From Pseudomonas sp. GM79 (GTDB lineage Bacteria > Pseudomonadota > Gammaproteobacteria > Pseudomonadales > Pseudomonadaceae), in contig NZ_AKJE01000110.1 in assembly GCF_000282495.1 (NCBI RefSeq), positions 1 to 64,000 on the forward strand: 64,000 bases of DNA, written 5' to 3'. Position 1 is the stretch's first letter, and the number at the start of each line of letters is the position of its first letter. The notes below the pieces were generated by a model. That model saw nothing but the letters and a program-made list of their open reading frames with translations. It searched no databases and was not told the origin of the DNA. A program made the position numbers and the translations under genes. Of this stretch, positions 25,191 through 45,844 are shown piece by piece.

Positions 25191-26015
25191 TTACACGGAC
25201 TTGCAGGTTCTCTCGCCCAGAAACCTCAGCAGCGCCTCGGTGACGAATGCCGGATTCTCCAGATTGGAGATATGCCCCGCCTCCGGCACCAGCACATACG
25301 GGCAACCAATCAACTCGGCCATTTCTTTGGTTTCCGACGGCGGTCGCGGTTTGTCCTGATCGCCACACATCAACAGCGTGGTTTCAGGGTTCAGTTCACC
25401 CAGGCGCGGCAACAGATCGTCACGACCAAAGGTAATCCGCCCCATTGGCACAATGCTTTCACGCAGACGGTCGGCCGGCAGCGCAGCCAGTCTGGCGCGG
25501 AAATCCTGATACAGCGCCGACTGCGGATCGATGCCCGGACGGAAGAAGATCGGAACAATAATGTCGAGCAGTTGCGGCGAGATCACACCGCTGTCTTCGA
25601 TCTGCTGGAACAGCGAGAAATAGTATTGGCGAGTCGGTTCCGGCTCGACGCCGACGTAGGTGTCCATCAGCACCAGACCGTTGAGCCGCTGCGGTGCTGA
25701 CAGCGCCAGTCGAACGCCCCACATGGCACCGACCGAAAGACCGACCAGCGTGACCTTATGGATGTCCAGATGATCGAGCAATGCCAGGGCCTGGCATGCC
25801 ACGTCATCCAGCGAGTTTGTGCATTCGGGCATCCGCCCGGATTGGCCATGGCCCCACAGGTCCAGGGCGATGACCCGATAGTGCTGCGACAGCGCCGTAA
25901 TCTGCGGCACCCACATAGCCTGATCCCACAGGTAACTGCCGGCCAGCAGTACCGCAGGGCCTGTGCCTTGATCTATGTAGTGAAGCGCTTGTCCATCAAC
26001 CGTTACGAAGGGCAT
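25191..26015 (-). CDS. alpha/beta hydrolase adjacent to pvdL
   Basis: The 274-residue alpha/beta-hydrolase has the nucleophile elbow GLSVGAMWG (Ser near residue 94), the oxyanion-side AGSYLWDQAMW, a late acidic residue near CGDQDKPRPPS and catalytic His in PEAGHISNLENP. It is closest in look to haloperoxidase/lactonase-like esterases rather than type II NRPS thioesterases. The start at 26015 has AGGGAGAC upstream; the frame stays open to 26204 only because it runs through a REP element. It follows pvdL on the same strand after 202 bp, so it might act on an acyl-pyoverdine intermediate; this is inference. Confidence 0.83.
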   Translation of the reverse strand: MPFVTVDGQALHYIDQGTGPAVLLAGSYLWDQAMWVPQITALSQHYRVIALDLWGHGQSGRMPECTNSLDDVACQALALLDHLDIHKVTLVGLSVGAMWGVRLALSAPQRLNGLVLMDTYVGVEPEPTRQYYFSLFQQIEDSGVISPQLLDIIVPIFFRPGIDPQSALYQDFRARLAALPADRLRESIVPMGRITFGRDDLLPRLGELNPETTLLMCGDQDKPRPPSETKEMAELIGCPYVLVPEAGHISNLENPAFVTEALLRFLGERTCKSV

Positions 26016-26121
26016 CGACTGTCTCCCTGGTGAAATAATATCCATTAAAAAAGCACAGGAAGACTGAGCCGGTGGCGATCGGCAGTCAACCCGAACCTTA
26101 TGTGGTGTTTGCACTGGCCCT

Positions 26122-26193
26122 TTCGCGAGCAAGCCCGCTCCCACACTGGATCTGTATTCACAAGCCCCATGTGGGAGCGGGCTTGCTCGCGAA
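26122..26193. repeat. REP doublet (REPIN) 6
   Basis: Inverted cores lie at 26122-26144 and 26171-26193, between pvdL and the alpha/beta hydrolase. The spacer is only 26 bp. Confidence 0.9.
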
Positions 26194-26217
26194 GGGGCCT
26201 TCACAAACGCTAGAGAA

Positions 26218-39201
<12,984 letters not shown>

Positions 39202-39355
39202 GAGGTTTCCTGCCTGAATTCGGCTTGCAAGTGGAATCGGTTTTCGTACGTCACGCCCGTTCATGGGCATGCAGGACGCGGTCTTCGCCGACCGCGCAAG
39301 GCTTGGGAATGCTGGTTTGGCCGGGGCTTGCGCCCGGAACCATTCACCAATGAGA

Positions 39356-39379
39356 ACGGATGAAGTCTTGAAATAATTA
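39356..39379 (-). promoter_or_regulatory. PvdS-type promoter for pvdL (one mismatch)
   Basis: On the minus strand TAATT (39375-39379), 16 nt, CGT (39356-39358). This differs from TAAAT-N16-CGT at one base and gives a leader of about 150 nt. It is the best match in the pvdL upstream region. Confidence 0.7.
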
Positions 39380-39477
39380 GTCGCCAGGCTTGAGCGCCGG
39401 CAGGCTTGCAGCCAGGTAGGTGAGTCAGCGTGTCGCCGTTCTCACTCTGCTCTTATGTGGAGCATTAATTCTCTTTC

Positions 39478-39510
39478 TCAATTGACAATCATTATCATTC
39501 AGCCTAATTT
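39478..39510 (+). promoter_or_regulatory. Fur-covered sigma-70 promoter of pvdS
   Basis: TTGACA (39482-39487), a 17-bp spacer and TAATTT (39505-39510) form a good sigma-70 promoter. The spacer and -35 carry AATCATTATC (39487-39496); the 19-bp window 39478-39496 matches 14 of 19 bases of the Fur consensus GATAATGATAATCATTATC. Fur-Fe(II) would block RNA polymerase here. The remaining parts of the 381-bp pvdL-pvdS gap (39202-39582) show only the pvdL box. Confidence 0.8.
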
Positions 39511-39582
39511 GTCGCTCGATGTGTAGGACGACTCCGACCCACTTGTCGTCCCACGACCCTATTTGCAGCAAGGTGATTTCCA

Positions 39583-40131
39583 ATGACGGAACAAGTATCC
39601 ACAAGCAGGTGCGATTCACCGCTACTTCAGGCCTTCGTCGACAACCGACTGATTCTGGTCAAGATTGCCGCCCGCATCACCGGTTGCCGATCACGCGCCG
39701 AAGACGTGGTGCAGGATGCGTTCTTCCGGCTGCAATCGGCGCCGCAGATCACGTCGTCAATCAAGGCGCAGCTCAGCTATCTGTTTCAGATCGTGCGCAA
39801 CCTGGCGATCGATCATTACCGCAAGCAGGCGCTGGAGCAGAAGTACTCGGGCCCGGAAGAGGAAGGTCTGAACGTGGTGATTCAGGGCGCTTCGCCGGAA
39901 ACCTCGCACATGAATTTCTCGACCCTGGAAAACATTGCCGATGCGCTGACGGAGCTGCCCAGCCGCACCCGTTACGCCTTCGAGATGTACCGCCTGCACG
40001 GCGTACCGCAAAAAGACATCGCCAAGGAACTCGGCGTCTCGCCAACCCTGGTGAACTTCATGATTCGTGACGCGCTGGTGCATTGCCGCAAGGTGTCGGG
40101 CAATCGTGCGGATACCTTTGCTCGTCGCTGA
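39583..40131 (+). CDS. pvdS: extracytoplasmic-function sigma factor PvdS
   Basis: The 182-residue group IV sigma-70 protein has region 2 in SRAEDVVQDAFFRLQSA and LFQIVRNLAIDHYRKQ. Region 4 lies in LPSRTRYAFEMYRLHG and KDIAKELGVSPTLVNFMIRDAL. Length and sequence match the iron-starvation sigma factors PvdS/PbrA/PfrI. It directs RNA polymerase to TAAAT-N16-CGT promoters of pyoverdine genes, is repressed by Fur with iron, and is held by the anti-sigma FpvR when pyoverdine is absent (not in this window). AAGGTGATTTCC precedes the ATG. It is divergent from pvdL. Confidence 0.96.
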   Translation: MTEQVSTSRCDSPLLQAFVDNRLILVKIAARITGCRSRAEDVVQDAFFRLQSAPQITSSIKAQLSYLFQIVRNLAIDHYRKQALEQKYSGPEEEGLNVVIQGASPETSHMNFSTLENIADALTELPSRTRYAFEMYRLHGVPQKDIAKELGVSPTLVNFMIRDALVHCRKVSGNRADTFARR

Positions 40132-40147
40132 AATTTGCGTCGATCCA

Positions 40148-40239
40148 TTCGCGAGCAAGCCCGCTCCCACATTTGATCGGTGTGAATACAGATTTTGTGT
40201 ACACCGAAAATCTACTGTGGGAGCGGGCTTGCTCGCGAA
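40148..40239. repeat. REP doublet (REPIN) 7
   Basis: Inverted cores lie at 40148-40170 and 40217-40239, between the convergent ends of pvdS and the acyltransferase gene. Confidence 0.9.
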
Positions 40240-40278
40240 GGCTGACTCAAGACCGCAACAGACCTTGAGCCTTACGCA

Positions 40279-41292
40279 TCAAGCCAACGAACACCGATCA
40301 AAAAACCGCTCACGCCCCAACACCATCAGCGCCGCGCGCTTGTGCGGGAAGTCGAACTCTTTTTCGCAGTGGAAACACTGATTGTGCATATGCCCGATCA
40401 TCTTCGCGTTGTCGGCGCGAGGCTCGGCGACCACCCGTTGCGTGCGTGGATCATCGAGAAACAGGTAATGCACCAGCGCCGATAGCCAGCTCGCCACCTT
40501 GTGCGGCCCGCGGTGATGTTCTTCGCCCACCAGCATGTGAATGCCACGGTCGTAATCGCCGGCATCGTAGAACGGCGCAATGCGATCTTCCTTGGCCCAG
40601 TAGGCTTCGAAATAGGCAAACGGCTGATCATCGAAGCAGCCGATCAGCGTCAAGGTATGCGGGTCGGCTTCGAGCTTGCTCAGGTATTCACGATGCTTCT
40701 CGAGACTGCCCTCCTCCTGCCAGAAACTCGCCACCCGCGGGCTGTTCTGCCAGCGGTTGAAACGCGCCAGGTCATGCTCGATTTCTACCGTGCGCAGGGA
40801 AACCCACGCACCGAGCCGCGCATCGAAACGTCGATACACCTCACCACGGGGTTTCACCGCACGCAATGGATGGCGCTTGCCGCCACTGATGACCATTTGC
40901 TGCGGATAGCTGCCGGTGCGCGACTCACCCAGCCAAGGCTGAGGCAATTGCCAGAACAGCGTGCGTTCGCAGCGATACTGGCCGGTGACTTCGGTCGCGA
41001 TCAGCAGTCCGCTGAGCAAGGCTTCGGTGGGCACATCATCGAGTTGCCAGGTCAGACGCTGACACGCCACGTCACGGGCAAACAGCCAATAGCAAGCCGC
41101 CCAGAATGCCTGACCGTCAGGACGGCCGAAGCGCTCCTCCAGCCGCAGATGCAACTCCGGCTCATGGGTCAGCCGCAGCTCGATCAACGGCTGCCCTTGC
41201 AGGCTGAGGCTCAGGCGGCTGGCGGTTTCATCGGCTACAAGACAGTTGCCTGACGGCAAGGCCAGGGTGGTCAGGTCATTCAGATTGGACAT
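40279..41292 (-). CDS. IucB/AlcB-type siderophore acyltransferase, PvdS-regulated
   Basis: The 337-residue protein has a C-terminal GNAT domain of the IucB/RhbD siderophore type: VEIEHDLARFNRWQNSPRVASFW (residues ~166-188), then the acyl-CoA region EEHHRGPHKVASWLSALVHY and VVAEPRADNAKMIGHMHNQC. The N-terminal ~150 residues are less conserved. Relatives acetylate N6-hydroxylysine or N5-hydroxyornithine, and fluorescent pseudomonads have a pyoverdine-linked hydroxyornithine acetylase (PvdY-type). A perfect PvdS box lies 41 bp before the ATG, which ties it to pyoverdine. The acceptor amine is inferred. Confidence 0.85.
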   Translation of the reverse strand: MSNLNDLTTLALPSGNCLVADETASRLSLSLQGQPLIELRLTHEPELHLRLEERFGRPDGQAFWAACYWLFARDVACQRLTWQLDDVPTEALLSGLLIATEVTGQYRCERTLFWQLPQPWLGESRTGSYPQQMVISGGKRHPLRAVKPRGEVYRRFDARLGAWVSLRTVEIEHDLARFNRWQNSPRVASFWQEEGSLEKHREYLSKLEADPHTLTLIGCFDDQPFAYFEAYWAKEDRIAPFYDAGDYDRGIHMLVGEEHHRGPHKVASWLSALVHYLFLDDPRTQRVVAEPRADNAKMIGHMHNQCFHCEKEFDFPHKRAALMVLGRERFFDRCSLA

Positions 41293-41332
41293 GGGTGGGG
41301 CTCACGGTAATCGTCGACAGTTCAACGATGTG

Positions 41333-41356
41333 ACGTGAGCCGGGGCTGGAAATTTA
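41333..41356 (-). promoter_or_regulatory. PvdS-type promoter for the acyltransferase gene
   Basis: On the minus strand TAAAT (41352-41356), 16 nt, CGT (41333-41335): an exact match to the PvdS box, placing transcription start a few tens of bases before the ATG at 41292. Confidence 0.83.
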
Positions 41357-41404
41357 AGCGCTGTCGCCAAATGCGCGTCTCATGGCACTAATCAGGGGCA
41401 CGAC

Positions 41405-42199
41405 TCAGGGTTTACGCACCGGTACCAAGGCAATTTTGTAGGGATCGAAAATCTTCAGCATCTGGCCATTGTTTCGCAGGCCTTGCAGCAACTTGCCAAA
41501 TGCTTCACCGGTAATCGGCGCCTGCGGGCGAATCAGCGCGTAATGGTGATAGACCTGATCGATGCGCTGCGACACCAGCAATTGCTCGCCGACTTTCTCG
41601 TTACGCAGCAGGTAATCGCTCAGGTAGGAACGTGTCACCAAGGCAATGTCCGCTCTTCCACGCAGCACCATCAGCAGGTTGCTGTCGTGGGAATAAGTCA
41701 GCGTGGCTTTATAGGTTTCGGCCAGATACTTGGGATCGGCATTGAAACTGGCAAACTCGTAGTGATAGCCGCTGTACAGCGCCAGACGCTTGCCCGTCAG
41801 GTCCTTGAAGTAATTCTCATCGCGACCGGGTTGCTTCTGCGCGACAAAGATTTCTGCATCTTCCAGGCCCATGTCGACGAGGGTATGCGGGATGTCCTTC
41901 CACCCCCAGTCCGGGTTCTCGAAAATCGCCATATCGACCCGGCCTTCCTTGAAGTCGTTGAAACGTCGAGGAATGGAGGTGGGCACCAGCACAAACTGAT
42001 AGTCGGTTTGCAACTGATTCAGCGCTTCCACCAGTTGCGGCAACAGACCTGTGTCGGCACCGGACTCCGGGCGCACGGTATAGGGTGGAAAATGCGCGGC
42101 ACCGACCCGCACCTGTTGCGCAGCCTGAGACGGCAACACGCAGCACACTGCAAGCGCCGCCAGCAAAAGCCGAGACGCTGTCCGAATTGGCGAAGACAT
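41405..42199 (-). CDS. periplasmic solute-binding protein (SBP_bac_3 type)
   Basis: The 264-residue protein has a signal peptide ending near SQAAQQ and a bilobal amino-acid-binding-like fold: VRVGAAHFPPYTVRPESG, GLLPQLVEALNQL, RFNDFKEGRVDMAIFENPDW and LTGKRLALYSGYHYEF. Members bind amino acids or small ions for ABC transport or for signalling. No permease or ATPase gene is close, so it may be an orphan receptor. ATG 42199 is used; the preceding TTG would add one residue. The PvdS box between it and the acyltransferase points away from it. Confidence 0.8.
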   Translation of the reverse strand: MSSPIRTASRLLLAALAVCCVLPSQAAQQVRVGAAHFPPYTVRPESGADTGLLPQLVEALNQLQTDYQFVLVPTSIPRRFNDFKEGRVDMAIFENPDWGWKDIPHTLVDMGLEDAEIFVAQKQPGRDENYFKDLTGKRLALYSGYHYEFASFNADPKYLAETYKATLTYSHDSNLLMVLRGRADIALVTRSYLSDYLLRNEKVGEQLLVSQRIDQVYHHYALIRPQAPITGEAFGKLLQGLRNNGQMLKIFDPYKIALVPVRKP

Positions 42200-42292
42200 C
42201 AAAACAGCCTACTCCCCGAAAAAAATATCCATCAATGCATTCAAGCTAGGCGGTTTCGCCAACTTAGCCAGTTTCTTGTCGAGATAGACGGC

Positions 42293-42919
42293 TCACTGCC
42301 GTTCTTCAAGCACCAGAATCAACGCCTCATCGGCCAATTGATCAAGGCTCATGCTGCCATCGGCACGAAACCAGGTGGTGGTCCAGGACAACGCGCCCGT
42401 CAGGAAACGGCGGGTGATGAACACGTCGCCACGGATAAAACCGGCGTCCTTGGCTTCGCCCAGCACCTGCAACCAGATGTTTTCATAAATATCACGCAGC
42501 GCCAGAACCTGCGCCTGGCCTTCTGCTGACAGCGAACGCCACTCATACACCAGCACCGCCATGGCCTCGCCGCTGCCGCCCATGATCGACTGCAATTCGC
42601 AGCGAATCAGCGCCAAAACCCGCTCGCGCACACTGCCGGCCTCGGCCAGGGCTGCGCGCATCAATGCGGTATTGTAGCGAATGGTTTCCTCCATCACTGC
42701 CCGCAGGATCTCATCCTTGCTTTTGAAGTGATGAAAAATACTGCCTGATTGAATACCCACCGCACTGGCCAGATCACGCACGGTGGTGCGTTCATAACCT
42801 TTGTTGCGAAACAGGTGAGCGGCCACTTGCAGCAGTTTGCCGCGGGCGCTGTCCGGGTCGGTCAATTGGCCGCTGTCGACCAATTCGCGCATCACCCTCA
42901 GGGCTTTTTGCTCGTCCAC
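42293..42919 (-). CDS. atuR: TetR-family repressor of the acyclic terpene operon
   Basis: The 208-residue regulator has a TetR helix-turn-helix near residues 25-75: KLLQVAAHLFRNKGYERTTV, DLASAVGIQSGSIFHHFKSKDEIL. It is divergent from atuA, with two operator-like palindromes between. AtuR of P. aeruginosa represses atuABCDEFGH until a terpenoid acyl-CoA is made. The start is set at GTG 42919, because AGGAGAG lies 6 nt upstream; the frame extends to a TTG at 42943 that lacks a site. Confidence 0.9.
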   Translation of the reverse strand: MDEQKALRVMRELVDSGQLTDPDSARGKLLQVAAHLFRNKGYERTTVRDLASAVGIQSGSIFHHFKSKDEILRAVMEETIRYNTALMRAALAEAGSVRERVLALIRCELQSIMGGSGEAMAVLVYEWRSLSAEGQAQVLALRDIYENIWLQVLGEAKDAGFIRGDVFITRRFLTGALSWTTTWFRADGSMSLDQLADEALILVLEERQ

Positions 42920-43007
42920 CCGTTCTCTCCTACAGTCGATCAATCAATTGCGCCGCTGGCCGCTAAAACAGCGGGGTTGCGCGGGCAATTTAAGCTGGCG
43001 GGGGCGA

Positions 43008-43066
43008 CCAAGCAAGCGCTTGGGCAGAAGATATTTCAGCCGTTTACAAACCAAGCGCTTGCTTGG
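43008..43066. promoter_or_regulatory. paired AtuR operator sites
   Basis: CCAAGCAAGCGCTTGG (43008-43023) and CCAAGCGCTTGCTTGG (43051-43066) are exact reverse complements of each other, and each is itself a near-palindrome (CCAAGC...GCTTGG). Their centres are 43 bp apart, about four helical turns, and they lie 31-90 bp before the atuA ATG. They fit a double TetR-type operator that controls both divergent genes. Confidence 0.85.
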
Positions 43067-43097
43067 TAGTCTCGAAGCACTTCTGTCGGAGGTGGTT

Positions 43098-44900
43098 ATG
43101 GAATTGACTGCGCCTAAAACAATCCGCATCGGTTGCGCCAGCGCATTCTGGGGCGACACCTCGACCGCCGCCGCGCAACTGGTGGAAGGCGGGCGGCTGG
43201 ACTACCTGGTGTTCGATTATCTGGCCGAGATCACGATGTCGATCATGGCCGGGGCGAGGATGAAAGATCCGGGGGCCGGCTACGCCAGCGACTTCATCGA
43301 AGTCCTCAGTCCCCTCCTCAACCAGCTCGCGGAACAACAAATTCGCGTCATCAGCAATGCCGGCGGCGTCAATCCACAAGCTTGCGCCGCTGCCCTGCAA
43401 GCGGCTTGCGACAAGGCCGGGGTGACGCTGAAGATTGCCGTGCTGTCGGGTGACGATCTGCAACCGCAGTTCAAACACCTGAGCAGCCTTGGCCTGCATG
43501 AGATGTTCAGTGGTACGCCCCTGCCGCCGATGTGCGTATCGACCAACGCCTACCTCGGCGCGCCGGGCATCGTCGAAGCCCTGCGCCTGGGCGCCGACAT
43601 TGTGATTACCGGGCGCGTGGTCGACAGCGCCGTGGTCAGCGCCGCGCTGGTGCATGAGTTCGGCTGGTCGTGGCACGACTACGACAAACTCGCCCAGGCT
43701 GCATTGGCCGGGCATCTCATTGAATGTGGCGCCCAGTGCACCGGCGGCAATTTCACCGATTGGCGCGACGTGCCCGACTACGAACACATCGGTTTTCCGA
43801 TCGTCGAAGTCGGCGCCGACGGCCAGTTTATCGTCAGCAAACCCGATGGTTCCGGCGGTCTGGTCACGCCGCTGACGGTGGGCGAGCAGATGCTCTATGA
43901 AATCGGCGACCCGCAGGCCTATTTGCTGCCCGACGTGGTGTGCGATTTCAGTCAGGTCAAACTCGTGCAACAAGGCAAAAACGCGGTACAGGTGCATGGC
44001 GCAAAAGGCTTGCCGCCGACCGATCACTATAAAGTCAGCGCCACGTATCCGGACGGTTTCCGCTGCACCGCCAGTTGCCTGATCGCCGGGATCGATGCCG
44101 TGGCCAAGGCCCGACGGGTCAGCCAGGCGATCATCAACAAGACCTCGGAAATGTTCAGCCAGCGCGGCTGGGCGCCCTACAGCGAAGTGAATATCGAACT
44201 GCTGGGCAGCGAAGCCACTTATGGCCCGCACGGCCAGCGCCAGGACAGCCGCGAAGTGGTGATCAAACTCGCCGTGCGCCACCCGAGCAAACAGGCCTTG
44301 ATTCTGTTTTCCCGGGAAATCGCCCAAGCCGCCACCGGCATGGCGCCGGGGTTGACCGGGATCGTCGGCGGGCGGCCGACGGTGTACCCGCTGATCCGGC
44401 TGTTTTCATTCCTGATAGACAAAACAGCCTGCACCCTGCAAATCGACCTCGCCGGTGAGCGCCACCCGTGTGCCCTGCCCGCTCTCGATGTACTCGACCC
44501 GGCTGACTTGCCGCTACCGTTCGATCCACCCCAACCCACAGAACGCGCCGACGCCAGCGTGGCCCTGATCAAACTCGCCGTGGCGCGCTCCGGCGACAAG
44601 GGCAATCACAGCAACATCGGCGTCATGGCCCGCCATCCCGACTATCTGCCGTGGATCGCCGAAGCGCTGACACCTGAGGTGATGGTCGACTGGATGAGCC
44701 ATGTCCTCGACCCGATCCACGGGCGTGTCGAACGCTGGTATTTACCCGGCACTCAGAGCTTTAATTTTCTTCTGGAGAACGCACTCGGCGGCGGTGGCGT
44801 GGCCAGCCTGCGGATCGATCCGCAAGGCAAGGCGTTCGCTCAACAACTGCTGGAGATCCAGATTCCGGTGCCGCAGCGCATCGCCGATCAGGTCAACTAG
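43098..44900 (+). CDS. atuA: acyclic terpene utilization protein AtuA
   Basis: The 600-residue DUF1446-type protein has IRIGCASAFWGDTSTAA at the N-terminus, ISNAGGVNPQACA and ADIVITGRVVDSA in the main domain (~1-450). The C-terminal domain starts VALIKLAVARSGDKGNHSNIG. AtuA is required for growth on citronellol and geraniol, but its reaction is still uncertain (a hydratase or lyase role late in the pathway has been proposed). CGGAGG 8 nt before ATG 43098 fixes the start. It is the first gene of atuABCDEF, 12 bp before atuB. Confidence 0.92.
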   Translation: MELTAPKTIRIGCASAFWGDTSTAAAQLVEGGRLDYLVFDYLAEITMSIMAGARMKDPGAGYASDFIEVLSPLLNQLAEQQIRVISNAGGVNPQACAAALQAACDKAGVTLKIAVLSGDDLQPQFKHLSSLGLHEMFSGTPLPPMCVSTNAYLGAPGIVEALRLGADIVITGRVVDSAVVSAALVHEFGWSWHDYDKLAQAALAGHLIECGAQCTGGNFTDWRDVPDYEHIGFPIVEVGADGQFIVSKPDGSGGLVTPLTVGEQMLYEIGDPQAYLLPDVVCDFSQVKLVQQGKNAVQVHGAKGLPPTDHYKVSATYPDGFRCTASCLIAGIDAVAKARRVSQAIINKTSEMFSQRGWAPYSEVNIELLGSEATYGPHGQRQDSREVVIKLAVRHPSKQALILFSREIAQAATGMAPGLTGIVGGRPTVYPLIRLFSFLIDKTACTLQIDLAGERHPCALPALDVLDPADLPLPFDPPQPTERADASVALIKLAVARSGDKGNHSNIGVMARHPDYLPWIAEALTPEVMVDWMSHVLDPIHGRVERWYLPGTQSFNFLLENALGGGGVASLRIDPQGKAFAQQLLEIQIPVPQRIADQVN

Positions 44901-44912
44901 AGGACCGTCGCC

Positions 44913-45842
44913 ATGGCTTATGACTCGATTTACAAACCCGACCTGTTCGCTGGCCAGAACATCATCGTCACCGGTGGCGGCAGCGGTATCGGCCGTTGCA
45001 CCGCCCACGAGCTCGCAGCCCTCGGCGCGCAGGTGCTGCTGGTGGGGCGTAATGCCGAGAAACTGAAAAAGGTCGCCGCTGAAATCACCGAAGACGGCGG
45101 TAAAGCCAGTTGGCAGGTCTGCGATATCCGCGATGAAGACGCCGTCACGCAACTGGTCAGCGAGCTGATCCGCAAACACGGGCCGATTCATGGGCTGGTC
45201 AACAATGCCGGCGGGCAGTACCCCTCGCCCCTGGCGTCGATCAATCAGAAAGGTTTCGAAACCATACTGCGCACCAACCTGGTGGGTGGTTTTCTGATGG
45301 CCCGTGAGGTGTTCAATCAGTCCATGAGCAAGCACGGCGGCGCCATCGTCAACATGCTCGCCGACATGTGGGGCGGCATGCCCGGCATGGGTCACTCGGG
45401 CGCGGCGCGCTCGGGCATGGACAACTTCACCAAGACCGCCGCGTTTGAATGGGGCTATGCCGACGTGCGGGTCAACGCGGTCGCGCCAGGCTGGGTCGCC
45501 TCCAGCGGCATGGACACCTACGAAGGTGCGTTCCGGGCCGTAATCCCGACCCTGTGCGAACACGTACCGCTCAAGCGCATCGGCACCGAATCGGAAATCA
45601 GCGCGGCGATTGTTTTCCTGCTCAGCCCGGCAGCCGCTTTTGTCAGCGGCAGCACGTTGCGCATCGACGGCGCCGCCAGCCTTGGCGGGCGGGCGTGGCC
45701 GATGCACAAGGCGCAGAACAGTCATTCGTACAACGGCTTTCACCGCGCCTATTTACCCGAAGTACTCAGACCCGACGCGTCCAAACCTGACACCTCCAAA
45801 CCAGACGTCTCCAAACCAGATGAACCCAAGGACAAGGAATAA
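44913..45842 (+). CDS. atuB: citronellol/citronellal-type short-chain dehydrogenase AtuB
   Basis: The 309-residue SDR has the cofactor motif TGGGSGIG (~residues 20-27) and LVNNAGGQYPSP. At the usual active site it has HSGAARSGMDNFTK instead of YxxxK, as in peroxisomal trans-2-enoyl-CoA reductase relatives, so catalysis differs from a classic SDR. In P. aeruginosa AtuB belongs to terpene breakdown, probably in the oxidation of citronellol or citronellal. The C-terminal tail beyond residue ~285 is a repeat of S-K-P-D units, unlike the rest of the protein. AGAGGA precedes the ATG, and atuC follows after 2 bp. Confidence 0.9.
   Translation: MAYDSIYKPDLFAGQNIIVTGGGSGIGRCTAHELAALGAQVLLVGRNAEKLKKVAAEITEDGGKASWQVCDIRDEDAVTQLVSELIRKHGPIHGLVNNAGGQYPSPLASINQKGFETILRTNLVGGFLMAREVFNQSMSKHGGAIVNMLADMWGGMPGMGHSGAARSGMDNFTKTAAFEWGYADVRVNAVAPGWVASSGMDTYEGAFRAVIPTLCEHVPLKRIGTESEISAAIVFLLSPAAAFVSGSTLRIDGAASLGGRAWPMHKAQNSHSYNGFHRAYLPEVLRPDASKPDTSKPDVSKPDEPKDKE
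45774..45832 (+). repeat. 15-bp tandem repeat encoding SKPD units in atuB
   Basis: About four imperfect copies of a 15-bp unit (TCCAAACCAGACGTC and variants) encode RPDA-SKPDT-SKPDV-SKPDE at the AtuB C-terminus. Since 15 is a multiple of 3, copy-number change would not shift the frame. Confidence 0.75.
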
Positions 45843-45844
45843 CC

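Noticed and set aside
26016..26204. N-terminal extension of the alpha/beta hydrolase through a REP element
   Set aside because: Unlike fpvD, a standard ATG with a good ribosome site (26015) lies just before the conserved domain.
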